NCBI GenBank assembly: GCA_963841425.1 | Contig: CAWJCL010000005.1 | Span: 62,001-126,000 of the forward strand | DNA from: DATEOR01 sp963841425 | GTDB taxonomy: Bacteria; Actinomycetota; Thermoleophilia; Gaiellales; Gaiellaceae | Length of the DNA: 64,000 bases | Direction of reading: 5' to 3' | In this document: piece after piece, positions 8,896 through 16,858 of the stretch | Layout: each line of letters opens with the position of its first letter | How positions within the stretch are numbered: the first letter of the stretch is position 1 | Position numbers and translations under genes: made by a program | Notes under the pieces: generated by a model | Database searches by the model: none | What the model was told of the DNA's origin: nothing | Seen by the model: the letters and a program-made list of their open reading frames with translations, nothing else

Positions 8896-9143
8896 CGACG
8901 GAGCCCTGCCCGCTCTGCGGCGCGCAGGCAGCGATCACCGTCGGGCCGGTCTACGGCGGGGTGAAGCGGACGCTCTGGCGCCGCCAACCCTTCGAGGAGG
9001 CCCTCTACCGCTGCGCGGAGGGCCACGTCTACTCCGTGCGGACCGAGGGGGGCTCCGTCACGACGGAGCCGTACGAAAGCGTGGACGCATGGCTCGAGCG
9101 GAAGACGGGCACGGAACGGCCCCAGCGGCCGCCCGGTCTCTAG
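8892..9143 (+). CDS. Small zinc-ribbon-like protein
   Basis: 83 residues from a GTG overlapping the previous stop. It begins TTEPCPLCGAQAA and has a single further Cys near residue 40 (LYRCAEGHVYSV), giving a C-x2-C...C-x2-H pattern suited to one zinc. The remainder is charged. No family recognised. Coupled translation with the SRPBCC gene suggests a related role. Its TAG shares CTAG with the stop of the convergent DUF2071 gene. Confidence 0.6.
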   Translation: MTTEPCPLCGAQAAITVGPVYGGVKRTLWRRQPFEEALYRCAEGHVYSVRTEGGSVTTEPYESVDAWLERKTGTERPQRPPGL

Positions 9144-9748
9144 GCGAGCTCCTTCGCAGGCTCCGTCTCGAAGGACGTCTTCGCCGTGTAGACGAGCTGC
9201 GGCTCCCCGCCCGGAGTGAAGCCGTAGCCGAGCAGGACGTGCGCCGTGGCCGGAGCGGCCAGCTCCGCGGACTGCCACTCGGCGGGCGCGCGCTCGATCC
9301 GGATCGCCTGGAGGCCGCCCGCCTGGAAGATGCCGAGCTCGTGGCGGCCTAGCTCGCCAGGGTCGGCCGTGCCGCCGGGGCGATAGCGGATGTCCACGCC
9401 CAGCCCCGGGGCGCGCACCTGGCCCGGCCCCACGTGCAGCCTGGCGCTTCGGTACGGCGCGCCGAAGAGGAGCCCCGCCAGGCCCGCCGGGGTCACGCGC
9501 GAGGCGAGGAAGAGCACCGCCGGTTCGTCCTTCCAGGTCACGTATGTGCGGACGTTCAGCTGCGAGAAGGGCAGGATCGGAGAGCGACCCACTCGCCCTC
9601 GGCGGACCCGGAACGAGACCACCGAGACGACGTGGCGTCCATCCACCTCGGCCGGCTGCATCCCGGGCGGAGCCACGCGCTGCACGGATTCGCGGCTCGT
9701 CTGCCAGCTGGCGAGGAGAAGGTTTTCGACGTCGAGGTGGATGCGCAC
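9140..9748 (-). CDS. DUF2071 (YqjF-like) protein
   Basis: About 202 residues from GTG 9748. The segments HLDVENLLLASWQT at the start, then VDGRHVVSVVSFRVRRGRVG, SQLNVRTYVTW and FGAPYRSARL match the DUF2071/acetoacetate-decarboxylase-like YqjF pattern. Function is unknown in the family. The reading frame stays open upstream to 9925, but that part overlaps the divergent recombinase gene and is low-complexity, so 9748 is preferred. Confidence 0.75.
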   Translation of the reverse strand: MRIHLDVENLLLASWQTSRESVQRVAPPGMQPAEVDGRHVVSVVSFRVRRGRVGRSPILPFSQLNVRTYVTWKDEPAVLFLASRVTPAGLAGLLFGAPYRSARLHVGPGQVRAPGLGVDIRYRPGGTADPGELGRHELGIFQAGGLQAIRIERAPAEWQSAELAAPATAHVLLGYGFTPGGEPQLVYTAKTSFETEPAKELA

Positions 9749-9785
9749 GGGCAGGAACCCTAGTTCGCAGGCGAAAAACCCTGCC

Positions 9786-10634
9786 GTGGAGACACGAGCC
9801 GCGATCGACCGCTTTCTCGAGAGCCCGGCGCTCTCGGATGCGACCAAGCGCGCGTACCGCTCCGATCTCGAGGAGTTCGCCGCCTGGCTGCGCCGGCGCG
9901 GGCTCGGTCTCCCCGACGTCGACACCGCCGCGATCTCCGACTACGCTGCCGAGCTCGGCGCCGACCGCCCGGGCCGCACGCCGCGCAAGTTGGCGCCGCA
10001 GACCCTGGCACGGAAGCTCGCGGCTGTCCGCTCCCTCATCCGCTCGGCGCTCGGGCCCGCGCAGGTCCCCCAGGTTTCGCTCGCGGGCCGGCGAGGCCGC
10101 CGCCTTCCGCACGCGCCTCGCCCCGAGGAGACCGACAACCTCCTGGACTCCCTGACGGGCGACGACCCGCTCGCGCTGCGCAACCGCGCCCTCTTCGAGC
10201 TCCTCTACTCGGCCGGGCTGCGGACGCAGGAGGCGGTCGACCTCACGCTCTCCTCCGTCGACTTCGAGCAGGAGGCCCTCCTCGTCCGCGGCAAAGGCGG
10301 CAAGGAGCGCGCCGTGCCGCTCGGGGAGGAGGCCGCCTACCGGTTGCGGATCTATCTCGAGGGCGGCAGGGCCGAGCTCGCAAAGGGTGCCGACGACCAC
10401 GTCTTCCTCTCGACCCACGGGCGGCCCCTCGACACGTCCACCCTGCGCCGGCTCGTCCCGAACCCCCACCGGCTCCGCCACGCCTTCGCGACGCACTTGC
10501 TCGAAGGCGGCGCCGACCTGCGCACGATCCAGGAGCTCCTCGGCCACTCCTCCCTCTCGACCACCCAGGTGTACAGCCATGTCGACGCCAAGCGACTCCG
10601 GCGCGTCTACGACCAGGCCCACCCCCGCGCCTGA
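9786..10634 (+). CDS. Tyrosine recombinase, Xer type, first of a tandem pair
   Basis: 282 residues from GTG 9786. An N-terminal SAM-like core-binding domain (TKRAYRSDLEEFAAWL) is followed by a complete catalytic domain: Arg in YSAGLRTQEAVDL, Lys in KGGKERAVPL, His-x-x-Arg in PHRLRHAFATHLL, His in LLGHSSLSTT and the nucleophile Tyr in QVYSHV. Size and motifs are those of chromosomal XerC/XerD, which resolve chromosome dimers at dif, rather than of phage integrases. The next recombinase gene starts inside its last 56 bases, so the two proteins are made together, as XerC and XerD act together. Confidence 0.85.
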   Translation: METRAAIDRFLESPALSDATKRAYRSDLEEFAAWLRRRGLGLPDVDTAAISDYAAELGADRPGRTPRKLAPQTLARKLAAVRSLIRSALGPAQVPQVSLAGRRGRRLPHAPRPEETDNLLDSLTGDDPLALRNRALFELLYSAGLRTQEAVDLTLSSVDFEQEALLVRGKGGKERAVPLGEEAAYRLRIYLEGGRAELAKGADDHVFLSTHGRPLDTSTLRRLVPNPHRLRHAFATHLLEGGADLRTIQELLGHSSLSTTQVYSHVDAKRLRRVYDQAHPRA

Positions 10635-11616
10635 CCCGGAGGTCAAGGGCTTCCTCGCGCTCCTCGCCGCTCGCCGGGCGCCGAGGACGGTGGACGCCTA
10701 CCGCCGCGACCTCGCCGACCTGGCGGGCTTTCTCGGCCGCTCACCCGCCGACGCGGGCACGGACGACCTGCAGGCATGGATCGCCGACCTGAGAGGACGC
10801 GGCCAGGCCTCGTCCTCCATCGCCCGGCGGGCCGCCGCGGCGCGCTCGTTCTACAACCACCTCGTCCTCCTCGGCCGCCGCGAGGACAACCCGGCGGCCG
10901 AACTCGACCTCCCGCGGCGCCGCACGCGCCTCCCCCGCACGCTCTCGCCCGGCGAGGTCGAGCGTCTGATCCAGGCGGCGAACGGGACGACTCCGCGGGG
11001 ATTGCGCGACCGCGCCCTCGTCGAGCTCCTGTACGGAGCCGGGCTCCGCGTCAGCGAGGCGGTGGGGCTCGACCGCGGCCGGATCGACCTGGACAACCGC
11101 GTCGTGCGGTGCCTCGGCAAGGGAGACAAGGAGCGGATCGTCCCGCTCGGGCGCGAAGGCGTCGAGTCCGTACGCCGCTACCTCGCCCGGGGTCGGCCTT
11201 TCCTCGATCGCAGACACCGCCCGGAGCTTTTCCTGAACGCGCAGGGCGGCGCGCTCACCCGGGCCGGCGCCTTTCTCATCCTCCGCCGCCTGGCCGCCAA
11301 GGCGGGCCTCGATGCGACCCGCGTCCACCCCCATCTCCTCCGCCACTCCTTCGCCACGCACCTTCTCGAAGGAGGGGCGGACCTGCGCTCGGTGCAGGAG
11401 ATGCTTGGCCACGCCGATCTGGGGACGACGGAGATCTACACTCATGTTTCGGACGCACGCCGGCGTGACACGTATTTCAGTGCGCACCCACATGCGCGGC
11501 GCAAAAGACGAAACGAGTCCAATGCCCAACGACCCACACCTGCTGGGAGTCCTCAGCATCACGACCGGCGTCGGACTGGCCATGATGTGGCTGGCCGCCC
11601 GGCTGAGCCTGATTGA
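10579..11616 (+). CDS. Tyrosine recombinase, Xer type, second of a tandem pair
   Basis: 345 residues from ATG 10579, overlapping the first recombinase by 56 bases in another frame. Catalytic residues are complete: Arg in YGAGLRVSEAVGL, Lys in GKGDKERIVPL, HLLRHSFATHLL, LGHADLGTT and Tyr in EIYTHV. The core ends near HPHARRKRR; the last 40 or so residues are a low-complexity tail overlapping the next small gene and may be non-essential. The paralogue next door makes a XerC plus XerD operon the simplest reading. No dif-like site was found in the window. Confidence 0.82.
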   Translation: MSTPSDSGASTTRPTPAPDPEVKGFLALLAARRAPRTVDAYRRDLADLAGFLGRSPADAGTDDLQAWIADLRGRGQASSSIARRAAAARSFYNHLVLLGRREDNPAAELDLPRRRTRLPRTLSPGEVERLIQAANGTTPRGLRDRALVELLYGAGLRVSEAVGLDRGRIDLDNRVVRCLGKGDKERIVPLGREGVESVRRYLARGRPFLDRRHRPELFLNAQGGALTRAGAFLILRRLAAKAGLDATRVHPHLLRHSFATHLLEGGADLRSVQEMLGHADLGTTEIYTHVSDARRRDTYFSAHPHARRKRRNESNAQRPTPAGSPQHHDRRRTGHDVAGRPAEPD

Positions 11617-11686
11617 GCTCCGCCGACCGGAGAGGTGCCCGGCCTGCGGCCGGCAGCGAATCTCCGGTTCGTGCGGCTGTTGTTAG
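11522..11686 (+). CDS. 54-residue protein with one membrane segment and a zinc ribbon
   Basis: From ATG 11522: hydrophobic LLGVLSITTGVGLAMMWLAA (residues 7-26) followed by CPACG and a terminal C-G-C-C, enough cysteines for one zinc site facing the cytoplasm. It overlaps the recombinase tail by 95 bases in a different frame. No good ribosome site is seen, so coupling would be needed. The ordered TM-plus-ribbon layout argues for a real gene; I know no function. Confidence 0.45.
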   Translation: MPNDPHLLGVLSITTGVGLAMMWLAARLSLIELRRPERCPACGRQRISGSCGCC

Positions 11687-12204
11687 CGGGCCGAGGCCTT
11701 TTTCTTCAGGACGCGGTGCACCGCGGTCGCCGTGTCCCGTAGCTCGCGCTCCTCGGCCTCCTCGCCGAGGTGGGCGAGAAGCGTGATCGTGTCCGGGGTG
11801 GGCGAGCCGTTCTTCAACGAGAGAACTGCAAGCCTGCGGACCGCCGGGTTCGGGTCGTCGTTCGCGAGCGAGTGCAGGAGCGGTCGCGTTCCGTTCACGA
11901 GGCCGGGGTGGTCGCGCGAGAGAAGCTCGAGGGAGAGCAGGGCCGACCCGCGGCAGGCCGGGCTTGTGTCCTCGAGCCCCCGCCGCAGGAGCTCGGTCTT
12001 CTGGTTGAAGCGGAGCTGGCCGATCGCGCGGTAGGCGACCGCCCGCTCCTGGTAGTTGGGGCTGCGCGCCGCAGCCTCGAGGTCGTCACCGACCTCGCGG
12101 CGAAGATCGGCGAGCGCTCGCTCGTCTTTGGCCTCCCCCGCGCGCGCGACGGCCTCGGCGAGGGTCACCGCGCCGTCCTGGGGCGGTGCTGGCCAGGGAG
12201 GCAA
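11683..12204 (-). CDS. HEAT-repeat-like helical protein
   Basis: 173 residues with regularly spaced helical repeats: YQERAVAYRAIGQLRF, SPACRGSALLSLELL and PAVRRLAVLSLKNG, each about 35 residues apart as in HEAT or PBS-lyase-like repeats. These make a curved scaffold for protein binding. No catalytic motif or export signal. It lies downstream of citrate synthase on the same strand but is separated by a hairpin and a dispersed repeat, so it is probably transcribed separately. Confidence 0.65.
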   Translation of the reverse strand: MPPWPAPPQDGAVTLAEAVARAGEAKDERALADLRREVGDDLEAAARSPNYQERAVAYRAIGQLRFNQKTELLRRGLEDTSPACRGSALLSLELLSRDHPGLVNGTRPLLHSLANDDPNPAVRRLAVLSLKNGSPTPDTITLLAHLGEEAEERELRDTATAVHRVLKKKASAR

Positions 12205-12312
12205 GCGAGCGGCGCGCAGGACAGCACAAAGGGTGCGGACAAGCGTCGCGAGCGCCGCATCCCGCCGCTAGCGCCGTCAGCCGCGGGCGGAGCCGGGCTC
12301 CGCCCGGCCCGA
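12197..12312. repeat. Dispersed repeat, copy A
   Basis: Shares ordered identical islands with 46454-46570: GAGGCAAGCGAGCGG, GACAG-x-ACA (one base offset), CGCGAGCGC, ATCC-x-GC, and CGGGCTC-x-GCCCGG, with similar spacing over about 115 bases. It fills the gap between the citrate synthase and HEAT genes. Only two copies were found by eye. Confidence 0.55.
12285..12305 (-). terminator. Hairpin downstream of citrate synthase
   Basis: GGGCGGAGC and GCTCCGCCC form a perfect nine-base stem around CGG, 33 bases past the citrate synthase stop. There is no T-run, as is common for GC-rich actinobacterial terminators. It lies inside the dispersed repeat. Confidence 0.5.
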
Positions 12313-12337
12313 TTCGCGGCGGCCAGGGCGGCGAGGG

Positions 12338-13417
12338 TCAAGTGGTCGCCGTGATCGAGCGCGGCGCCGGCCCGACGTACTTCGCGGACGGACGGATGAG
12401 GCGGCCGGTGCGCATCTGCTCGAGGATGTGCGCAGACCAGCCGGCGACCCGCGCGCACGCAAAGAGCGCGGGGAAGAGCGGCGGCGGGATGTCGGCGATG
12501 TCGAGGACGACCGCCGACCAGAACTCGACGTTCGTAGCGAGGACGCGGTCCGGATGGCGCGCGGCAAGCTCCTCGAGCGCGGCCTGCTCGAGCGCCTCGG
12601 CGACCTCGACGCGCGACGACTCGAGCTCGCGCGCGGTTCGCCGCAGGACGCGAGCCCGCGGATCCTCGGCCCGGTAGACGCGGTGGCCGAAGCCCATGAT
12701 GCGCTCGCCGCGGTCGAGGAGATCGCGCACGTACTGCGAGACGTCACCGGCGTCGGCCACCTCGTCGAGCATCTTGAGGACGCGGGTCGGGGCGCCGCCG
12801 TGAAGCGGGCCGGAGAGAGCGCCGACGGCCGCGGACATCGCGGCCGCGCAGTCCGCGCCGGTCGAGGCGACGATGCGGCCCGTGAAGGTGGAGGCGTTGG
12901 CGCCGTGCTCGGCCGCGGAGACCCAGTAGGAGTCGATCGCCCGCACATGCCGCGGGTCGGCCTCCCCTCGCCAGCGTAGGAGGAAGCGCTCGGCCGCCGT
13001 GTCCCCCCTCGAGACGACGTCGTCGTCGACACGATCCTGCCCACGCGCCGACTGGGCGACGATCGAGATCATCGTGGCCGAGAGCCGCGCGAGGTCGTCG
13101 CGCGCCTCGGTGTCGGTCATGTCGATGAGCTGCTTCAGGCCCCACGGGCCCGCGAGCGCGGCGGTCGCGGCCTGGAGATCGGCCATCGCGCTCCCGGTCT
13201 TCGTCGGCAGTTCGACGTTCTCGGCGCGCGGCATTCCCGGTTCGAAGCTGTCGTCGACGAGGAGGCCCCAGACCTTCTCGTAAGGCACGTGGCCGACGAG
13301 CTCCTCGATGTCCACCCCGCGGTAGCGGAGCGCGTTGCCTTCCTTGTCGGGCTCGGCGATCTCGGTCTCGAAGGCGACGACGCCCTCGAGGCCCGGTTTG
13401 AAGTCGCTTCCTTCCAT
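12338..13417 (-). CDS. gltA: Citrate synthase
   Basis: 359 residues, the short actinobacterial citrate synthase 2 type. It condenses oxaloacetate and acetyl-CoA. The catalytic His regions AAEHGANAST and GFGHRVYR and the catalytic Asp region NVEFWSAVVLD are present, with GALSGPLHGGA for CoA binding. The start at ATG 13417 gives MEGSDFKPGLEGVVAFET, the expected N-terminal strand region. Divergent from isocitrate dehydrogenase across a 104-base gap with an inverted repeat. A 2-methylcitrate synthase role is possible in such short forms, given the propionate-type genes further along. Confidence 0.9.
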   Translation of the reverse strand: MEGSDFKPGLEGVVAFETEIAEPDKEGNALRYRGVDIEELVGHVPYEKVWGLLVDDSFEPGMPRAENVELPTKTGSAMADLQAATAALAGPWGLKQLIDMTDTEARDDLARLSATMISIVAQSARGQDRVDDDVVSRGDTAAERFLLRWRGEADPRHVRAIDSYWVSAAEHGANASTFTGRIVASTGADCAAAMSAAVGALSGPLHGGAPTRVLKMLDEVADAGDVSQYVRDLLDRGERIMGFGHRVYRAEDPRARVLRRTARELESSRVEVAEALEQAALEELAARHPDRVLATNVEFWSAVVLDIADIPPPLFPALFACARVAGWSAHILEQMRTGRLIRPSAKYVGPAPRSITATT

Positions 13418-13467
13418 CGCCCGGAACGGTACCGAACCCAGTACGGATTCCGCCCCGAGGAGGCCGA

Positions 13468-13491
13468 GACCGGCTGGGGCCTCAGCCGGTC
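13468..13491. promoter_or_regulatory. Inverted repeat between citrate synthase and isocitrate dehydrogenase
   Basis: GACCGGCTG and CAGCCGGTC form perfect nine-base arms around GGGCCT. It lies between two divergent TCA-cycle genes (starts 13417 and 13522), so one regulator could govern both. No protein is identified. Confidence 0.45.
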
Positions 13492-13521
13492 ACGACCTCC
13501 AGCTACGATCACGCCGCGCCC

Positions 13522-14613
13522 ATGGCTCATCGCGTGACCCTCATTCCCGGTGACGGCACCGGGCCCGAGCTTGCCGAGGCAGCGCGCCGGGTCCTCGACG
13601 CGACCGGTGTCGAATTCGAATGGGACGTGCAGCAGGCGGGCGCAGACGTCATGAACGAGCACGGCGGCAACCCGCTCCCCGAGAACGTTCTCGAGTCGAT
13701 CCAACAGAACGGCGTGGCGCTCAAGGGCCCCATCACGACTCCGATCGGGACCGGCTTCCGGAGCGTCAACGTCGCACTTCGCAAGACCCTCGACCTCTAC
13801 GGCCAGGTGCGCCCGTGCAAGAGCTACGAGGGCGTGCGCTCCCGCTACTCGAGCGTGGACCTCGTCGTCGTGCGCGAGAACACCGAGGACCTCTACGCCG
13901 GAATCGAGTTCGAGGAGGGAACCGAGCACGCCGCCGCACTCATCGACTGGGTCGAGCACCACGGCCAGGGGCGAATTCGCGAGGGCTCCGGGATCTCGCT
14001 CAAGCCGATCTCGGTCATCGGCACGCGCCGAATCGTCGAGTTCGCCTTCGACTACGCGCGAAGGAACGGCCGCCGCAAGGTGACCGCCGTGCACAAGGCC
14101 AACATCATGAAGTTCACGGACGGCCTCTTCCTTCGCGTCGCCCGTGAGGTGGCGGAGGCGCAGACCGATATCGAATTCGAGGACCGGATCGTGGACAACC
14201 TCAGCATGCAGCTGGTGCAGCGGCCCGAGGAGTACGACGTCCTCGTGTGCCCGAACCTCTACGGCGACATCGTCTCCGACCTCTGCGCCGGCCTCATCGG
14301 CGGGCTCGGCCTCGCGCCCGGCGGCAACTTCGGGACGCACGCGGCGGTCTTCGAGCCGACGCACGGCTCAGCGCCCAAGTACGCCGGCCAGAACAAGGTG
14401 AACCCGATGGCAATGCTCCTCTCCGGCGTGATGATGCTCCGCCACCTCGAGGAGCGCGAGGCGGCCGCCCGCGTGGAGGGCGCCACCGCCGCCGTCATCG
14501 CGGAGGGGCGCAGCGTCACCTACGACATGAAGCCGACCCGCGACGACGCAACCGCCGTCGGGACGAGCGAGGTCGCCGATGCCATCATCGACCAAATGGG
14601 AGTACGAGTATGA
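13522..14613 (+). CDS. icd: Isocitrate dehydrogenase
   Basis: 363 residues, the length of the NAD-type isocitrate/isopropylmalate dehydrogenase family. It decarboxylates isocitrate to 2-oxoglutarate. Visible: IPGDGTGPE near the start, the phosphosite-region segment FRSVNVALRKTLDLYGQVRP, VVVRENTEDLYAGIE, KANIMKFTDGLF, and the metal-binding NLYGDIVSDLCAGLIGGLG. The ENTEDLYAGIE wording points to isocitrate rather than isopropylmalate. Cofactor preference is not determined from sequence here. It overlaps the next gene by ATGA. Confidence 0.88.
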   Translation: MAHRVTLIPGDGTGPELAEAARRVLDATGVEFEWDVQQAGADVMNEHGGNPLPENVLESIQQNGVALKGPITTPIGTGFRSVNVALRKTLDLYGQVRPCKSYEGVRSRYSSVDLVVVRENTEDLYAGIEFEEGTEHAAALIDWVEHHGQGRIREGSGISLKPISVIGTRRIVEFAFDYARRNGRRKVTAVHKANIMKFTDGLFLRVAREVAEAQTDIEFEDRIVDNLSMQLVQRPEEYDVLVCPNLYGDIVSDLCAGLIGGLGLAPGGNFGTHAAVFEPTHGSAPKYAGQNKVNPMAMLLSGVMMLRHLEEREAAARVEGATAAVIAEGRSVTYDMKPTRDDATAVGTSEVADAIIDQMGVRV

Positions 14614-15590
14614 GCGAGCAGGCCCTCGCGCGCGGGCGCCACGAATTCAGCCCGCAACGGACGCGGTTGAAGGTCACGATCGTCGGCGCCGGGAACGTCG
14701 GGACGACCGCCGCGCAGGAGATCGCGCGCCGCGACTACGCGGACGTCGTCCTCGTGGACATCAAGGAGAACCTGCCGCAGGGGAAGGCGCTCGACCTCAA
14801 CGAGGCCGGCCCCGTCCTCGGCTACGAGCCGACGATCAACGGCTCGAACGGCTACGACGCGACGGCCGGGTCCGACGTCGTCGTCGTCACGGCCGGGCTC
14901 CCGCGCAAGCCGGGGATGAGCCGCGACGACCTCGTGACGACGAACGAGTCCATCGTCGGCGCCGTGACGCGCGAGGCGGTCGAGCGCTCGCCGGGGGCCA
15001 TCCTCATCGTCGTCTCGAACCCGCTCGACGCCATGTGCCACGTCGCGAAGAGCGCTTCGGGCTTCCCCAAGGAGCGCGTCTTCGGGATGGCGGGCATCCT
15101 CGACACGGCTCGCTTCAGCACGTTCATCGCGTGGGAGACGGGCGCGTCCGCGAAGGACGTGACCGCGATGGTGCTCGGTGGCCACGGCGACCAGATGGTG
15201 CCGGTGGTCTCCGCAACGACCGTGGGCGGAATCCCGCTCACCGAGCTCGTCTCCGCGCAGCGAATCGAGGAGATGGTCGAGCGCACGCGCAAGGGCGGCG
15301 GCGAGATCGTGGACCTGCTCGACACGTCCGCGTGGTACGCCCCCGGCGCCGCGGTCGCGCAGATGGTCGACTCCGTGTGCCTCGACCAGAAGCGCGTGCT
15401 CCCCTGCACTGCCTACCTCGAAGGGGAGTACGGAATCGACGGCCTCTACATGGGCGTGCCGGTGAAGATCGGCACGGGCGGCATCGAGGAGATCGTCGGG
15501 CTCGAGCTCTCGGAGGGGGAGCGCGCAGAGCTCGACAAGTCGGCGGACGCTGTGCGCGAGGTCGTGGGCGTGCTCGCCGGATCGAGCTGA
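14610..15590 (+). CDS. mdh: Malate dehydrogenase
   Basis: 326 residues of the LDH-like malate dehydrogenase type. It oxidises malate to oxaloacetate with NAD. Present: VTIVGAGNVGTTAAQEI (Rossmann), VVVVTAGLPRKPGMSRDDL whose Arg pair is substrate-binding and typical of malate enzymes, IVVSNPLDAM, and the catalytic LGGHGDQMVPV. ATG 14610 overlaps the previous stop, giving coupled translation. About 25 extra residues precede the first strand compared with most members. Confidence 0.93.
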   Translation: MSEQALARGRHEFSPQRTRLKVTIVGAGNVGTTAAQEIARRDYADVVLVDIKENLPQGKALDLNEAGPVLGYEPTINGSNGYDATAGSDVVVVTAGLPRKPGMSRDDLVTTNESIVGAVTREAVERSPGAILIVVSNPLDAMCHVAKSASGFPKERVFGMAGILDTARFSTFIAWETGASAKDVTAMVLGGHGDQMVPVVSATTVGGIPLTELVSAQRIEEMVERTRKGGGEIVDLLDTSAWYAPGAAVAQMVDSVCLDQKRVLPCTAYLEGEYGIDGLYMGVPVKIGTGGIEEIVGLELSEGERAELDKSADAVREVVGVLAGSS

Positions 15591-16567
15591 AACGCCGCCT
15601 CCTTCCGCTCGCGGCGATCGTCGGGGTGCTCGCGATCGCGGCCGCCGTCTTCGCCTTCTACCCGTCCAACCACTACATCATCCTGCCCGACCCCGCGCGC
15701 TCGATCGAGCCCCTCGTCCACATCCAGGGCGAGCACGACGGCCAGGGGCCGGGCGGCATCTACATGGTCGATGTGGTCATCCGCAAGGCGAGCCTGCTCG
15801 AGCGCTATTTCCCGGGCATCCACAAAGGCGCCTCGATCGTCCCGGCCGACGTCTACAACCCTCAGAACCTCCCGGAGCGCATCCAGCGGCAACAGCAGCT
15901 AGCGGCGATGAGCACGTCGCAGAAGATCGCAGCGGCGGTCGCCCTCCGCGAGCTCGGCTACAAGGTGACGCCCGACGGCGTCGCGGTCAGCGCCGTCGAC
16001 GTGGGCGCCCCCGCCGACGGCGTCCTCGAGCCCGGGGACGTGATCGTCGGTGCCAACGGCAAGGACGTCGCGGATCCGCAGGATCTAAGCGCGGTCATGG
16101 CCGACGTCAAGCCAGGTGAGGAGGTCACGCTTCGAATCGAGCGCGGGGGCTCCGAGCAGAGCGTCGAAGTGGGGACGAAGGCCTCGGACGACGACCCGCC
16201 GCGGGCGATCATGGGCATCCTCATCGAGCCGAAGCTCGACCTCCCGGTTGACATTACGATCGACACCGGCCAGATCGGCGGGCCTTCCGCCGGGCTGGCC
16301 TTCGCGCTCGACATCATCGACGAGCTCGGGCCGACCGACATCGACCGCGGCGAGCGGGTCGTGGCGACCGGCGACCTCGCCCTCGACGGGACGATCCACG
16401 AGATCGGCGGGATCGAGCAGAAGACCATCGGCGCACGCGACGCGGGCGCGGACGTCTTTCTCGTTCCGGACGCCAACGCGGCGGCTGCGCGCAAGTACGC
16501 GGACGGGCTTCGCATCGTCGCGGTCTCGGACCTCGACGAGGCGTTGCACGCCCTGGCAACATCCTAG
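15587..16567 (+). CDS. YlbL-like membrane-anchored PDZ and Lon-type (S16) protease
   Basis: About 326 residues. An N-terminal anchor LLPLAAIVGVLAIAAAVFAF is followed by an extracytoplasmic domain, a PDZ domain at about 140-200 (APADGVLEPGDVIVGANGKD) and a Lon-type proteolytic domain with catalytic Ser in IGGPSAGLAFALD and Lys in GIEQKTIGA. Family members cleave extracytoplasmic substrates. No ATG, GTG or TTG lies in frame before the membrane segment; the CTG at 15587, overlapping the mdh stop, is the nearest plausible start. The true start is unresolved. Confidence 0.82.
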   Translation: MKRRLLPLAAIVGVLAIAAAVFAFYPSNHYIILPDPARSIEPLVHIQGEHDGQGPGGIYMVDVVIRKASLLERYFPGIHKGASIVPADVYNPQNLPERIQRQQQLAAMSTSQKIAAAVALRELGYKVTPDGVAVSAVDVGAPADGVLEPGDVIVGANGKDVADPQDLSAVMADVKPGEEVTLRIERGGSEQSVEVGTKASDDDPPRAIMGILIEPKLDLPVDITIDTGQIGGPSAGLAFALDIIDELGPTDIDRGERVVATGDLALDGTIHEIGGIEQKTIGARDAGADVFLVPDANAAAARKYADGLRIVAVSDLDEALHALATS

Positions 16568-16633
16568 TTGCTGCAGGTGGCAACAGTTGCAACGTTCTTG
16601 GCGGAAATTGCGAAAGTTTGGTGAAGGAAGGCC

Positions 16634-16662
16634 TTCAAACCGAGCCTGAGCGCGCCTATAGT
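16634..16662 (+). promoter_or_regulatory. Promoter for the 59-residue Cys-rich protein
   Basis: TTCAAA (16634-16639) and TATAGT (16657-16662) are 17 bases apart. The expected start site is about 10 bases before ATG 16679, leaving almost no leader. Inferred from spacing only. Confidence 0.4.
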
Positions 16663-16678
16663 CGCGCCTTCGGACTTG

Positions 16679-16858
16679 ATGACGAAGCGCCTGGCGAACA
16701 CCTGCGACGACTGTTTCTTCCGGCGAGCCGAGCTCTGCGCCCTGCCCGGAAACAGTCCGTGCCCCACCTTCCGGGCGGCCAAGTCGGCACTCGAGCCGCC
16801 ACGCCAGCCCGCGCTGGTCGCGCGGCCGCAGCTCGCCGCTGCACACGCCGCGGCCTAG
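16679..16858 (+). CDS. Small Cys-rich protein of unknown function
   Basis: 59 residues. The first half packs four cysteines in a compact order: TCDDCFFRRAELCALPGN then PCPTFR, suited to a single zinc or iron-sulfur site; the second half is alanine-rich and probably disordered. ATG 16679 is preferred over the adjacent TTG. A plausible promoter sits just upstream. Its TAG shares CTAG with the stop of the convergent cupin gene. I recognise no named family. Confidence 0.55.
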   Translation: MTKRLANTCDDCFFRRAELCALPGNSPCPTFRAAKSALEPPRQPALVARPQLAAAHAAA

